64,000 nt of DNA from the NCBI RefSeq assembly GCF_022317005.1, contig NZ_CP081006.1:3596001-3660000 (forward strand). The letters run 5' to 3'. The DNA comes from Mycobacterium sp. IDR2000157661. GTDB lineage: Bacteria > Actinomycetota > Actinomycetes > Mycobacteriales > Mycobacteriaceae. The position numbers were made by a program, and so were the translations under genes. Below, in pieces: positions 28,775-38,240 of this stretch; positions within the stretch are counted from its first letter, which is position 1, and every line of letters begins with the position of its first letter. The notes beneath the pieces are model-generated. The model made no database searches and was not told the DNA's origin. It worked only from the letters and a program-made list of their open reading frames with translations.

Positions 28775-30086
28775 GTGATTCTTCGTTGTGAGGGTTCAGG
28801 CGGTCAGTGCCGCGGGAGTGGCCTCCTGTTCTGTCGTGGTCTCGCCGATGGCGCGTGATTTGCTCAGGACGTCCAGGCCGAGGTAGCGCCGTGATTCGGC
28901 CCATTCGTCGTGTTGTTCGGCCAGTACAGCTCCGACGAGGCGGATCAGGGCGTTGCGGTCGGGGAAGATGCCGACGACGTCGGTGCGCCGGCGGATTTCC
29001 TTGTTGAGTCGTTCCTGGGGGTTGTTCGACCAGATCTGGCGCCAGATCTGTTTGGGGAACGCGGTGAACGCCAGCAGGTCCGCGCGGGCGTCTTCGAGAT
29101 GCTCGGCGACCTTGGGCAGCTTGTCGGCTAGTGCATCGACGATCCGGTCGTACTGTGCGGCAACAGATTCAGCGTCAGGCTGGTAGAACACCGATGCAGC
29201 AGCGTCTTGAACCCATGGCCATGACGCTTTCGGGGTGATCGCCATCAGGTTGGTCGTGTAGTGTAGTGGGTGCGGCAGCGTTGCCAGGCCGCCCCGGGCA
29301 AGGTGGCGCCGATTGCGGCCACCAGGCCCGCGTGGGCGTCGCTGGTGACGAGTTTGACCCCGCTTAGGCCGCGGGCAGTCAGCGACCGCAGGAACGTCAA
29401 CCAGCCTGCGCCGTCCTCGGCGGTGGACACGTCGATGCCCAGGATTTCGCGGTACCCGTCGGCGTTGACACCCGTGGCGATCAAGGCGTGCACGTTGACC
29501 ACCCGGCCCGCCTGGCGCACCTTCAGGACCAGGGCGTCGGCAGCCATGAACGTGTACGGGCCGCATCGAGCGGGCGGGTGCGAAACGCCTCGACGGCGGC
29601 ATCGAGTTCTTTGGCCATCACCGACACCTGTGACTTCGATAGCGACGTGATCCCGAGCGTCCCGACGAGCTTGTCCATCCGCCGGGTTGCGACCCCGAGC
29701 AGGTAGCACGTCGCGATGACGGTCGTCAGTGCCCGCTCGGCGCGTTTGCGGCGTTCCAGCAGCCAGTCCGGGAAGTACGAGCCCTGGCGCAGCTTCGGGA
29801 TCGCCAGATCCAACGTGCCCGCCCGGGTGTCGAACTGGCGGTGCCGATAGCCGTTGCGGGAATTGGTGCGTTCGGTGCTGCGCTGGCCGTATCCGGCACC
29901 GCACAGCGCGTCGGCTTCCGCGCCTATCAGGGTGTGAATAAACGTGGCCAACAGCTCGCGCAGCACGTCGGGGTGGCAGGTGGTGAGTCGTTCGGCCAAC
30001 AGGGTGGGCAGGTCGATATCGTGGGCAGTGGTCATCGCGTTGATTCCTGTGCTCGAGTGACTTTGACGGGTCTCTCGAAGAATCAC
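28775..30086 (-). mobile_element. Defective IS256-family (IS1081-like) element
   Basis: About 1.31 kb, bounded by inverted ends sharing GTGATTCTTCG (28775-28785) and CGAAGAATCAC (30076-30086). Size and ends suit an IS1081-like member of IS256. The single transposase gene inside is broken. It is the leftmost IS of the island's left IS cluster and abuts a 5'-truncated IS3 element. Confidence 0.8.
28796..30035 (-). pseudogene. IS256/IS1081-like transposase, two frameshifts
   Basis: The reading starts at ATG 30035 (MTTAHDIDLPTLLAERL). It contains conserved EADALCGAGYGQRSTERTN, RNGYRHRQFDTRAG and AIPKLRQGSYFPDWLLERRK. The frame breaks near RTRPLDA (about 29.56 kb) and continues in another frame through GPYTFMAADALVLKVRQAG and LVTSDAHAGLVAAIGATLP. 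It breaks again near HYTT (about 29.25 kb) and ends with TAFPKQIWRQIWSNNPQERL and LVGAVLAEQHDEW. All three parts of the DDE mutator-type transposase are present but not in one frame, so it should be inactive. Confidence 0.88.
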
Positions 30087-30725
30087 GCGATGACCTTCAA
30101 TCATTCGGCTACGACACGCCGGTACCGCTGATCAGGCCCGACTCGTACACCACTGTGCTGGACGCAACCAGCGGCGGTTCGGGCCGCCGGCACCCAACCG
30201 GCTATGGGTGGCCGACCTGACCTACGTGTCGACGTGGTCGGGGTTCGCCTACGCTGCGTTTGTCACCGATGCCTACGCTCGACGGATTCTGGGCTGGCGA
30301 GTGGCCTCGACCATGGCGACCTCGATGGTCCTCGATGCGATCGGCCAAGCGATCTGGACCCGTCAGCAGGAAGGTGTGCTGAGCCTCGGAGAGGTTGTCC
30401 ACCATACGGATAGAGGATCTCAGTACACGTCCATCCGGTTCAGCGAGCGGCTCGCCGGAGCCGGTATTCAGCCTTCGGTCGGCGCGGTCGGTAGTTCGTA
30501 TGACAACGCGTTGGCCGAGACGATCAACGGCCTGTACAAGACCGAGCTGATCAAGCCTGGCAAGCCCTGGCGCACCATCGAGGACGTCGAGATCGCTACC
30601 GCCCGCTGGGTCGACTGGTTCAACCACCGCCGCCTCTACCGGTACTGCGGAGACGTGCTGAACCGCCCCGGCGTGTCCGGAGACTCTGATGTGCCCCGGG
30701 TTCGGCGGTGTCGCCATACTTGGTT

Positions 30726-31573
30726 TCAGGCTACGGTTTGAGCGGATTGATGTAGCAGTTCGAACTCTATCGGAGTGCGCATCCCGAGTGCGGAATGACG
30801 CCGTTGGCGGTTGTGGAAGATCTCAAGGTAGTCGAAGATTGCGTTGGCCAGCTCGATCCGGGTCTTCCATCGCTTGCGATTGAGTAGCTCGGTTTGCATT
30901 CTGCCCCAGAATGATTCGATCATCGCGTTGTCATACAGTCGCCGATTGACCCCATCGACGGCACCAGTCCGGAACGCTTGGCGCGATCGGTGAAGGCCCA
31001 CGAGGTGAACTGAACGCCGTGATCAGAGTGAATCACCCCGCCGGCCTGCGGGTCGCGATTGGCGATGGCCATGCTCAGTGCGTTGGTGACCAGTGCGGCG
31101 GTCTGGCTGGAGTCGATCGACCAGCCGACGACCCGGCGGGAGAACGTGTCCAGGACCACCGCGCAGTAGACCTTGCCTTCATAGGTGCGATGCTCTGTGA
31201 TGTCGGTGACCCACAGCCGATTTGGCGCCTCTCGGGTGAACATTCGCTCGACCAGATCGGTGGCCGTGGGGGTCTCGTGGCGGGGCCGGGGCCGCCGATT
31301 GCCCGGCAGCCCCTTGATTTCTGCTCGCGCCATCAGCAGCTCGACCTGGTTGTGGCCGACCGCCAGCCCCAGGCCGAGGGTCAGCTCAGCGTGGACCCTG
31401 CGAACCCCGTAGGTGCCACGTGAAGCCGTGTGCACGGCCCGGATCTGGCCGGTGAGCCAGGCGTGGCGGACCGCCCGTGCTGAGGGCGCTCGTGAGCGCC
31501 ATTCGTAGTAGCCCGACTCGGAGACCTCGAGCAGTCGACAGGCCCTCTGTACGGGCAGTCCTTCTGCGGCCAT
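30726..31573 (-). pseudogene. IS3 element A orfB, frameshifted
   Basis: The orfB begins MAAEGLPVQRACRLLEVSES and contains the DDE core (NRLWVTDITEHRTYEGKVYC, VIHSDHGVQFTSW). One base is missing inside the conserved GDCYDN, so the frame ends at IGDCMTTR. The last ~85 residues ([36 protein letters not shown]) follow in another frame, separating the catalytic Glu from the two Asp residues. IS3 programmed shifting happens between orfA and orfB, not here, so this is an inactivating mutation. Confidence 0.87.
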
Positions 31574-31578
31574 GGTGG

Positions 31579-31914
31579 CTATGGCCGCGTACCGCCTTTT
31601 GGGTCGTGCGGCTCCCGGAGCAGCTCACGGGCCCGTTTCAGGATGGCCACCTCGGTCTCTAGTTCTCGGATGCGCTTGTTGGCCGCGCCGAGCTCGGACA
31701 GCTCAGCACGGTTGAGGCCAGGCAGCTGCCCGGTATCGATCAACTCCTGGCGGCGCCAGTCGTAGACGGTTTGATCGCTGATCTGCAGGTCGTTGGCGAT
31801 CTGGGCCACCGGGCGGCCGGCGGCCACCAAGTCGAGCACTTTGCGGCGGAACTCTTCGGGATAGCGCTTGGGCACGGACACGGCTCCTTCGGGGATGTCG
31901 TGACCAGAAGTCAA
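31579..31914 (-). CDS. IS3 element A orfA (helix-turn-helix protein)
   Basis: This 111-residue orfA has a helix-turn-helix (PKRYPEEFRRKVLDLVAAG, IANDLQISDQTVYDWRR) and a leucine-zipper-like tail (ELGAANKRIRELETEVAILK), usual for IS3 orfA, which binds the IS ends. The conserved part starts at about residue 13, so a GTG there may be the true start. The product is identical to that of copy 2. Confidence 0.88.
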   Translation of the reverse strand: MTSGHDIPEGAVSVPKRYPEEFRRKVLDLVAAGRPVAQIANDLQISDQTVYDWRRQELIDTGQLPGLNRAELSELGAANKRIRELETEVAILKRARELLREPHDPKGGTRP

Positions 31915-32127
31915 GCAAAACGACTCCGTGCAACCCGGGGCACATCAAAGTCTCCGGACTCACCGGGGCGGTTCATGCCACCGGCCGAGCTTGAGACCGC
32001 CTACTACGCTCAATCGACGAGGCCAGCCGCCGGTTGAGCTCTCAAATCAGAAAGTCTCCGGACTCACGGGGCGGTTCAGATCGACCGCAGAATCGCAGTG
32101 CGAGGGGCAGAGATCGTGGATGAGTGT

Positions 32128-33222
32128 TCAGGACGGGGCTGATCGACTCAGTTGGCTTCCGGCTGTGCGGAGAGCCTCGGCGAGGCGTGCTTCAGCATCG
32201 GGGAGTTGGGCTGCGGCGGCTGCGGCGGCAGCAGCCCTGCGTCGTAGCGAGCTGGCGGGGTCGAACGCGGCCTTTGCGACTCGGGTCCACATGCATGAAG
32301 CGGTGCGGGCGGCATGCGCTGCCTCGGAGGCGGCATCGCAGTGCAGTATCTCCGCGATGCGCCGACATCCATCGGCTTGCAGGTTTCGGAACAGGCCGCC
32401 ACCTGTGCCGGCTTTTTCAATGAGGGCGCCGAGGGCGAACAACGCGGATTCCAGTGTGTCGTTGTCGAATAGTTCGCTCCAGCGCGCGAGGTCGGCCGCG
32501 AAGGTCGTGACCCCGTCAAGTCCTTGCCCCGCGACGGCGGCATTGGGGATCGCGACGATGTGGGCCGTATGGGTGGCACCGGTGAGGGCGTCGGCGCTTT
32601 GTGTGAGCGCGGGACCGGCGATTGTGGCCAAGTCGGGGACCATGGAAGGCCAGTCCACGATGTAGGTTGTGTGGCGGGTGGGCGTGGGGAAGCCAGTGGA
32701 TGCTCGCGCTCGCCGCAAGTTCTCGTAGGGCACGACTTGTGTTGCGTCGCGGTCATTGTCGACGACGAAGGCTACTTGAGTGTCGTCATCATATCCGGTG
32801 ATGACTATGTCGTGACGGCTCATGCCCAATTTGGCTCGCAGATAGGGAAGTTCACCGATGTCGGCCCAAACCATCACGGGGACACCGTCGTCGAGTTGCT
32901 CTTTGACCCATTTCCAGCCGAGGTCTGGATCTTCGGTGCTGCGCATCGAGTAGGGGGCGTTGAGCCGATCGAAGAGGTCCTGCTCGAGGTCAGAGCCCCG
33001 TCCTACCAAGTAGAGTGGCGGGCGCAACTTCTTTGAGCGGATATATGAGAAATGCAGGGCGCCGCCGAGCGCAAATACCAGACCCTCAGTGGGTGGCCCG
33101 GCCCAGCCTAGCCCAGCCCACTCGATGAGGTCACGCAGGGCGCCGGACCCGCAGTGGCCTCCCATCTGGTGGCGATACGGGATCTGTACCGAAATCAAGG
33201 TGTACTCCTTTGTAGGGGACAT
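32128..33222 (-). CDS. BtrH-like N-terminal domain protein (DUF4872-type)
   Basis: This 364-residue protein has an N-terminal region (YRHQMGGHCGSGALRDLIEWAG) matching the BtrH N-terminal domain. In butirosin synthesis BtrH transfers an acyl chain from carrier protein to an acceptor; in that family the Cys-His-Asp set forms a papain-like site. Here Cys24 and SRHDIVITGYDD are candidate catalytic residues. The C-terminal ~150 residues are helical and Ala-rich. No acyl-carrier gene is adjacent. It starts at ATG 33222 and is the last gene of the minus-strand catabolic run. Peptidase or acyltransferase action are both possible. Confidence 0.7.
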   Translation of the reverse strand: MSPTKEYTLISVQIPYRHQMGGHCGSGALRDLIEWAGLGWAGPPTEGLVFALGGALHFSYIRSKKLRPPLYLVGRGSDLEQDLFDRLNAPYSMRSTEDPDLGWKWVKEQLDDGVPVMVWADIGELPYLRAKLGMSRHDIVITGYDDDTQVAFVVDNDRDATQVVPYENLRRARASTGFPTPTRHTTYIVDWPSMVPDLATIAGPALTQSADALTGATHTAHIVAIPNAAVAGQGLDGVTTFAADLARWSELFDNDTLESALFALGALIEKAGTGGGLFRNLQADGCRRIAEILHCDAASEAAHAARTASCMWTRVAKAAFDPASSLRRRAAAAAAAAAQLPDAEARLAEALRTAGSQLSRSAPS

Positions 33223-33288
33223 TCACCCCGTAGCACGTGCCTATTGGGTGCTCTTCGTGACCGAATGTCGAAACATGAACTGATAAAG

Positions 33289-34431
33289 TCAGAGGGATCG
33301 GGCGATGATCTCCTTCATCACTTCGTTGGTTCCGGCGTAAATCATCTGCACTCGCTGGTCCACCCAGAGGCGCGAAATCGGGTACTCCTGCATATACCCG
33401 TAACCGCCGTGCAGTTGCAGGCAATCGTCGAGGACACCCATGGCGCGTTCGGTGGTCCACCACTTGGCCATTGCGACGGTCTGGACGTCCAATCGTCCCT
33501 CGAGGTGCAGGCCTATGCAGTGGTCGAGGAACACTCGTGCGACGCGGGTTTCGGTAGCGACTTCGGCGAGCTTGAACTTCGTGTTCTGAAATCCGAATAC
33601 CGGACGACCGAAGGCCTCTCGGTCGCGGGTGTAGCGCAGCGTCTGTTGCAGGGCCGCCTCCATCGCGGTAACTGCGCCGACCGCCACGATCAGGCGTTCC
33701 TGAGGCAGTTGGGTCATCAGTTGAATGAAGCCTTGGCCCTCGATTTCACCCAGCAGATGCGTCCGGGGAACCCGCACGTCGTCGAAGTACAGTTCGGAGG
33801 TGTCTTGGCCGTGCTGGCCAATCTTCTTCAAGGTTCGGCCTCGACGAAATCCGGGCCGGTCGGCCTCTACGACGATCAACGAGATCCCGTCGGCGCCCTT
33901 GCCGGGGTCTGTTTTTGCAACCACGACGATGAGGTCTGCTTGCTGGCCGTTGGTGATGAAGGTCTTCGAGCCGGTGATCACGTAGTTGTCACCGTCGCCG
34001 ATGGCTCGGGTGCGGATGCTTTGCAGGTCTGATCCGGTGCCGGGTTCGGTCATCGCAATGGCTCCGACGAGCTCGCCCGATGCCATTTGAGGTAACCACC
34101 GTTGTTTGAGCTCTTCGCGGGCGTAGTGAAGTATGTAGTGGGCCACGATTCCGCTGTGCAGCCCGGCGCCCCACGAGCTGTCGGCGATGCGGGCCTGCTC
34201 TTCGAGCAGGATCGCTTCGTGTGCGAACGTTCCGCCCCCGCCGCCATATTCGGTTGGAATCGATACGCACAGCAGCCCGAGTTCTCCGGCTCGGTTCCAG
34301 AGTGAACGGTCGACCTGGTGTTGCTCAGCGAATCGCTCCCTGTGCGGTGCGAGTTCGGTGGCGAAGAACTTCGCGGCGAGTTGGCGTAAGTCGTCCAGTT
34401 CGGGGTTGAGCCACGGCGACGGGTCTGACAT
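33289..34431 (-). CDS. Acyl-CoA dehydrogenase
   Basis: This 380-residue FAD-dependent acyl-CoA dehydrogenase performs the first step of beta-oxidation. Landmarks are the ACAD signature GAIAMTEPGTGSDLQSIRTRA, the FAD site TSKTFITNG-like stretch (VITGSKTFITNGQQADL) and the C-terminal GGYGYMQEYPISRLW with YAGTNEVMKEIIARSL. Full length. It lies 44 bp downstream of the acyl-CoA ligase gene and is co-oriented with it, so they probably act in series on the same CoA ester. Confidence 0.94.
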   Translation of the reverse strand: MSDPSPWLNPELDDLRQLAAKFFATELAPHRERFAEQHQVDRSLWNRAGELGLLCVSIPTEYGGGGGTFAHEAILLEEQARIADSSWGAGLHSGIVAHYILHYAREELKQRWLPQMASGELVGAIAMTEPGTGSDLQSIRTRAIGDGDNYVITGSKTFITNGQQADLIVVVAKTDPGKGADGISLIVVEADRPGFRRGRTLKKIGQHGQDTSELYFDDVRVPRTHLLGEIEGQGFIQLMTQLPQERLIVAVGAVTAMEAALQQTLRYTRDREAFGRPVFGFQNTKFKLAEVATETRVARVFLDHCIGLHLEGRLDVQTVAMAKWWTTERAMGVLDDCLQLHGGYGYMQEYPISRLWVDQRVQMIYAGTNEVMKEIIARSL

Positions 34432-34475
34432 GGTGTCCTTTCGTTCAGAAAAGCAGCGGGTCGCGGCGAGGCGAA

Positions 34476-36104
34476 TCAGTCACCGCCGGATACGTTGTGA
34501 TCTCCCGCGCGGTGGCGTATCCGCAGTAGCTTCTTGTCGTACTTGCCCACGCTGGTTCGGGGAATCTCGGATACAAACGACCACCGTTCTGGGATCCACC
34601 ACTTCGGCACTTTGCCATCAAGGAAGGCGCGTAGTTCGTCGCAACCGGGGGCAGCCGTGGGTGCTGCAACGATGAAGGCGAGGGGGCGCTCCTGCCATTT
34701 CTCATCCGGCACGCCGATCACTGCGGCTTCAAGCACCTGCGGATGGGCGATGAGAGAATTCTCCAAGTCCACTGACGAGATCCATTCTCCGCCCGACTTG
34801 ATGACATCTTTCGCACGGTCGGTCAGTGTCAGGAATCCGTGCTCATCGATGCGTCCTACGTCGCCGGTGCGCAACCAGCGGTCGTCGAACTTCTCGTCGT
34901 CATCGTCACCACAGTAGGCACCTGTCACCCACGGTCCGCGGGCTTGGATCTCACCGACCGCCACTCCGTCCCACGGCAAGGTGTGGCCGTCGTCGTCACG
35001 CAGCCGCAACTCGATCCCGCAGATGGGGCGGCCTTGGCTCGCGCGCTGGATCCAGACATCGCGCTCGTCCGCCGCGCTGGCCGGCCGCGCCACCGTGGCT
35101 AGCGGTGAGGTTTCTGTCATTCCCCAGGCTTGCACCATGGGTATACCGAATTCGGTCTCGAAACGCCGGATCAATGACACCGGCACAGCGGACCCACCGC
35201 AGGCGATCAGACGCAGAGACGAGATGTCATGCCCTGGATCACTTTCCATGTAGTGGACAATGTCGTTCCAGAGGGTGGGAACCGCACCCGCAATGGTGGG
35301 CTGAGTATCTTCGATAAGCGTCACGAGAGCCGGCGCCTGCATGAACTTGTCGGGAAGGACGAGTTCCGCTCCGGCGATCAACGCCGAATGGACCAGGCCC
35401 CAGGCATTGGCGTGAAACATCGGCACGATGGGCAAGACGCGATCGGCTTCGCCTATTCCCAACGCGTTTGGGATGCAACCGGTCAGCGAATGCAGGTAGG
35501 CGGACCGATGGCTGTAGACGACTCCTTTGGGATTGCCGGTGGTGCCGCTGGTATAGCACATCGCCGACGCCGATCGTTCATCGAGTTCGGGCCAATCGAA
35601 TTCTGGGAGCTGGGCGTCGATGAGTTCGTTGTAGGACAGCACGGTCTTGCCGGTGCGCCTCAACGGATCGGTATCGCCGTCACCCACCGCGATTACGGTA
35701 TGGACCGAATGCATGCCCGGCAGTGCGCGGGCCAGCAACGGAGCCAAGGACATGTCGACGATCACCACCTCGTCGTGGGCGTGGTTGGCGATGTAGCCGA
35801 GTTGCTCGGGGCTCAGCCGAATGTTGAGGGTGTGCAGGACCGCACCCATCGAGGGCACGGCGCAGTACGCCTCCAGGTGTTCCTGATTGTTCCACAGGAA
35901 GGTGGCGACACGCTGATCGCCGGTGATGCCGACAGCGCGCAGACCGTTCGCCAATTGCCCGACTCGCCGGCCCAGCGCAGCGTAATCGCACCCACGGTAT
36001 CCCGACTCGGTCGGGGTGATGACGCGGCGGTCAGCGTGAATCGATGTCGCATGTTTCACGATCGTTCTCACGGTTAGCGGGACGTCTTGCATGGTGCTTC
36101 GCAT
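34476..36104 (-). CDS. Acyl-CoA synthetase (FadD-like, AMP-binding)
   Basis: This 542-residue ANL-superfamily ligase activates a carboxylic acid as its CoA ester. Motifs: P-loop-like CYTSGTTGNPKGVVYSHR, GMTETSPLA, WLRTGDVGRIDEHG, DVIKSGGEWISSVDLEN and the C-terminal lysine in SVGKYDKKLLR. It resembles medium/long-chain and alicyclic-acid CoA ligases. In this cluster it would act on the acid released after ring or ester opening. Start ATG 36104, with MQDVPLTV four codons later possible. Confidence 0.93.
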   Translation of the reverse strand: MRSTMQDVPLTVRTIVKHATSIHADRRVITPTESGYRGCDYAALGRRVGQLANGLRAVGITGDQRVATFLWNNQEHLEAYCAVPSMGAVLHTLNIRLSPEQLGYIANHAHDEVVIVDMSLAPLLARALPGMHSVHTVIAVGDGDTDPLRRTGKTVLSYNELIDAQLPEFDWPELDERSASAMCYTSGTTGNPKGVVYSHRSAYLHSLTGCIPNALGIGEADRVLPIVPMFHANAWGLVHSALIAGAELVLPDKFMQAPALVTLIEDTQPTIAGAVPTLWNDIVHYMESDPGHDISSLRLIACGGSAVPVSLIRRFETEFGIPMVQAWGMTETSPLATVARPASAADERDVWIQRASQGRPICGIELRLRDDDGHTLPWDGVAVGEIQARGPWVTGAYCGDDDDEKFDDRWLRTGDVGRIDEHGFLTLTDRAKDVIKSGGEWISSVDLENSLIAHPQVLEAAVIGVPDEKWQERPLAFIVAAPTAAPGCDELRAFLDGKVPKWWIPERWSFVSEIPRTSVGKYDKKLLRIRHRAGDHNVSGGD

Positions 36105-36126
36105 GGGTCACCCTTTCTCGGCCCGA

Positions 36127-36783
36127 TTAGAGGAAGAATTCGTCTCTTGGCGGTTCGGGCCCGATGATGAACTCGCCGTAGTGGGCGCGCAGTGCGTCGA
36201 TGATGTCGTCGAAGGGCAGGTCGTCGAACTCCCCGCGATCGTGGAGGTACTCCATGTGCCGGGCGCCATCGCCGGTGAAGGCGTGTAAAAGTGCATCGTG
36301 TTCTCCGTCGAACTCGATGGGTGCGACGCCGAAGCGGGCACAGAGTTCGCGATTGAACGCCGGGGTAGCCTTCACCCAACGCCCGTGCAGCAGCATGCTG
36401 CAGTAGCCGTGGTAGACGAACACGTCTGAGCCGCCCATGCGCTGACGCAGGCTCGCGCTCTGGAGATGATTGCGCACATCGGCGAAACCGAGACGTGCCG
36501 GAATCCCCGCCGCGCGGCACGAAGCCGTCAATAAAACCGCTTTGGGAATGCAGTAGGCACGGGAGGTCGCCGCCACCGCACTGGCCCGGTAGTCGCGCGG
36601 ATCGTCGGAGACGGCGTACGGGTCATACCAGATCGAATCACGCACCGCGGTGAAGATGCGACGGGCTCGCTCGACAGGATCGATCGACTCGCCGATCGCA
36701 GGCGCGGTGAATCGCTGGACAGCCCCGTGCTCGAAGTCCAGGAATTCCGTAGGTTCAAGGAACCGCGCGAACTCCACGTTCAT
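36127..36783 (-). CDS. Transglutaminase-like protein
   Basis: This 218-residue transglutaminase-core protein has the Cys region SRAYCIPKAVLLTASCRAAGIPARLGF and the His region VYHGYCSMLLHGRWVKATPAFN, as in bacterial transglutaminase-like cysteine proteases. There is no signal peptide, so it is cytoplasmic. ATG 36783 overlaps the P450 stop, placing it in the same operon. Such proteins recur in mycobacterial lipid and hydrocarbon operons, but their role is unknown. Confidence 0.82.
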   Translation of the reverse strand: MNVEFARFLEPTEFLDFEHGAVQRFTAPAIGESIDPVERARRIFTAVRDSIWYDPYAVSDDPRDYRASAVAATSRAYCIPKAVLLTASCRAAGIPARLGFADVRNHLQSASLRQRMGGSDVFVYHGYCSMLLHGRWVKATPAFNRELCARFGVAPIEFDGEHDALLHAFTGDGARHMEYLHDRGEFDDLPFDDIIDALRAHYGEFIIGPEPPRDEFFL

Positions 36784-38240
36784 CGGCGGCGCAATCTGAC
36801 GGGTAGACCGTCCACCGGGATCGGAAGTGAGGTGTTGTCCCACCGAACCTGATAGCCAGGGGCAACATCCCACGTGTACGTCCGCAGCATCTCGTGCAAG
36901 ATGGCCTTCACCTCAAGCGTGCCGAAATGCATGCCGATGCACTTGTGCGCCCCGCCACCGAACGGCAACCAGGCGAAGCGGTGCGCCTGATCTTCCCGTC
37001 GAGGGGCGTCGAACCGTGACGGGTCGAAGCGGTCCGGATCGTGCCAGATCTCCCGATCGAAGTGGTTGACCGCGGGCGTGATAGCGGCCAATGTGTCGGC
37101 GGGAATGAAGTAGCCCTCGATTGCGGTGTCCTCGACGGTCTTTCGCATCACCAGGGGGACGGGCGCGACCAGCCTCAACGACTCCCTGATCACCAGGTCG
37201 AGGGTTCTAAGACCCTCCAGGTCGTCGATATCCGGCGCACGATCGCCGAGAGCGTCTGATTCCGCCCGCACTTGCTCCTGCCAGTCCGGGTGCTTGGCCA
37301 GGTAATAGGCCACCGCAGTGGTGGTGATGGTTGAGGTGTCGTGGGCGGCCATCATGAGGAAGATCATGTGGTTGATGACGTCGGCGTCGGTGAAGCGCTC
37401 ACCGTCTTCACCCCGCGCGTCACACAGTGCGGCGAACAGGTCATTACTCCGGCCAGCCCGCGCGGTAGGTAAATGGCGGGCGAAGTACTGTTCCAGGACA
37501 CGCCGACCGCGCACCCCGGCGCGGTACCTTGTCCCCGGCAGCGGCGCGCGGACAATTGCACTCGCCGCGCGAACGGTTGCGATGAACGCTTGATTGATGA
37601 TCTCGCTGCTGTCCTTACCGCGGCCGCCCATGAACACGTCAGTGGCGATGTCCAGGGTCAAGGTCTTGAGCAGCGGGTACAGGCGCACTGACTCGCCGTT
37701 GGGCCAATGCGGTACGGAGGACTTCACAGCGGGAGTCACCTGCTCGACATATCCGGTGAGGCGCGGACGGGTGAAGGCCTCCTGCATGATTCGCCGGTGC
37801 ATGAGGTGCTCATCGAAGCTCATCAGCATCAGTCCACGATGAAAGAACGTGTCGATCAAGAAGTTCCAGCCGTCTTGGGAGAAGGCCTTGGCATTGCTGG
37901 TCAGCGCCTGCTGCGTCGCCGCCGGGCCCGCAATCACGACCATCTTCGTGCCGAACGCGCCCATCCACGACACCGGACCCAATCGCTCGTAGCGCTCCCT
38001 GCCCAGTGCGGATCCGAAGCGGATGTAATCGAGAATGTGGCCGACGAAGGGCAGACCTCGATCGCCAGGAACGGCCTTGAGTCCGCTGCCGGCAGGGGGG
38101 GAGGCCAGGTTGCGGACCGGCCACCGTCGACTCAGGGTGAGCAGCCCGTCATCGACGCGGTCGGGGAACGGCAACAGCAGCACGGAGGACAAGCGGTCGC
38201 GGGCCTTGCCGGCTGGCGGATGCAGTGTCGGCATGTTCAA
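36780..38240 (-). CDS. Cytochrome P450
   Basis: This 486-residue P450 monooxygenase has I-helix oxygen-binding MMAAHDTSTITTT, ExxR in VIRESLRLV, PERF-like DPDRFDPSRFD and the haem-Cys loop FGGGAHKCIGMHFG. It is soluble, with no membrane anchor, and needs ferredoxin and reductase partners not encoded here. The length and the motif order resemble CYP families that hydroxylate fatty acids, terpenoids or steroids; the exact family needs alignment. It is overlapped by the transglutaminase and hydrolase genes, so expression is coupled. Confidence 0.94.
   Translation of the reverse strand: MNMPTLHPPAGKARDRLSSVLLLPFPDRVDDGLLTLSRRWPVRNLASPPAGSGLKAVPGDRGLPFVGHILDYIRFGSALGRERYERLGPVSWMGAFGTKMVVIAGPAATQQALTSNAKAFSQDGWNFLIDTFFHRGLMLMSFDEHLMHRRIMQEAFTRPRLTGYVEQVTPAVKSSVPHWPNGESVRLYPLLKTLTLDIATDVFMGGRGKDSSEIINQAFIATVRAASAIVRAPLPGTRYRAGVRGRRVLEQYFARHLPTARAGRSNDLFAALCDARGEDGERFTDADVINHMIFLMMAAHDTSTITTTAVAYYLAKHPDWQEQVRAESDALGDRAPDIDDLEGLRTLDLVIRESLRLVAPVPLVMRKTVEDTAIEGYFIPADTLAAITPAVNHFDREIWHDPDRFDPSRFDAPRREDQAHRFAWLPFGGGAHKCIGMHFGTLEVKAILHEMLRTYTWDVAPGYQVRWDNTSLPIPVDGLPVRLRRR

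Larger units (their letters stand above)
30659..31975 (-). mobile_element. IS3-family element 'A', copy 1 (minus)
   Basis: A complete 1317-bp element. Its ends are TGAACCGCCCCGG (left on + strand) and CCGGGGCGGTTCA (right), each followed inward by GGAGACT-type sequence and a second inverted repeat TGATGTGCCCCGGGTT (30687-30702, mirrored 31932-31947). The target duplication is TGC (30656-30658 and 31976-31978). It is inverted relative to a near-identical copy at 53892-55180. Both copies carry the same orfB frameshift. Confidence 0.9.
30168..32036 (+). pseudogene. IS3-family orfB, 5'-truncated and interrupted
   Basis: The readable part gives FGPPAPNRLWVADLTYVSTW, HHTDRGSQYTSIRFSERLA and SSYDNALAETINGLYKTELI, i.e. 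the rve/DDE core of an IS3 transposase. It runs to RLYRYCGD, where another IS is inserted. The original C-terminus VPPAELETAYYAQ resumes after it. The N-terminal third of orfB is absent. Confidence 0.85.
30168..32078 (+). mobile_element. 5'-truncated IS3-family element interrupted by a second IS3 element
   Basis: The remnant contains the DDE-domain part of orfB (30168-30655) and its last residues after the interruption (31976-32036, PPAELETAYYAQSTRPAAG). The right terminal repeat ends in GGGGCGGTTCA at 32078. The left end and orfA are missing, cut where it meets the IS256 remnant. A close but non-identical relative lies at 55181-56502. The inserted element occupies 30659-31975 with a 3-bp duplication TGC. 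Confidence 0.85.

Noticed and set aside
30726..31001. Separate 91-residue gene inside IS3 element A
   Set aside because: It is the out-of-frame C-terminus of orfB (FWGRMQTELLNRKRW), not an independent gene.
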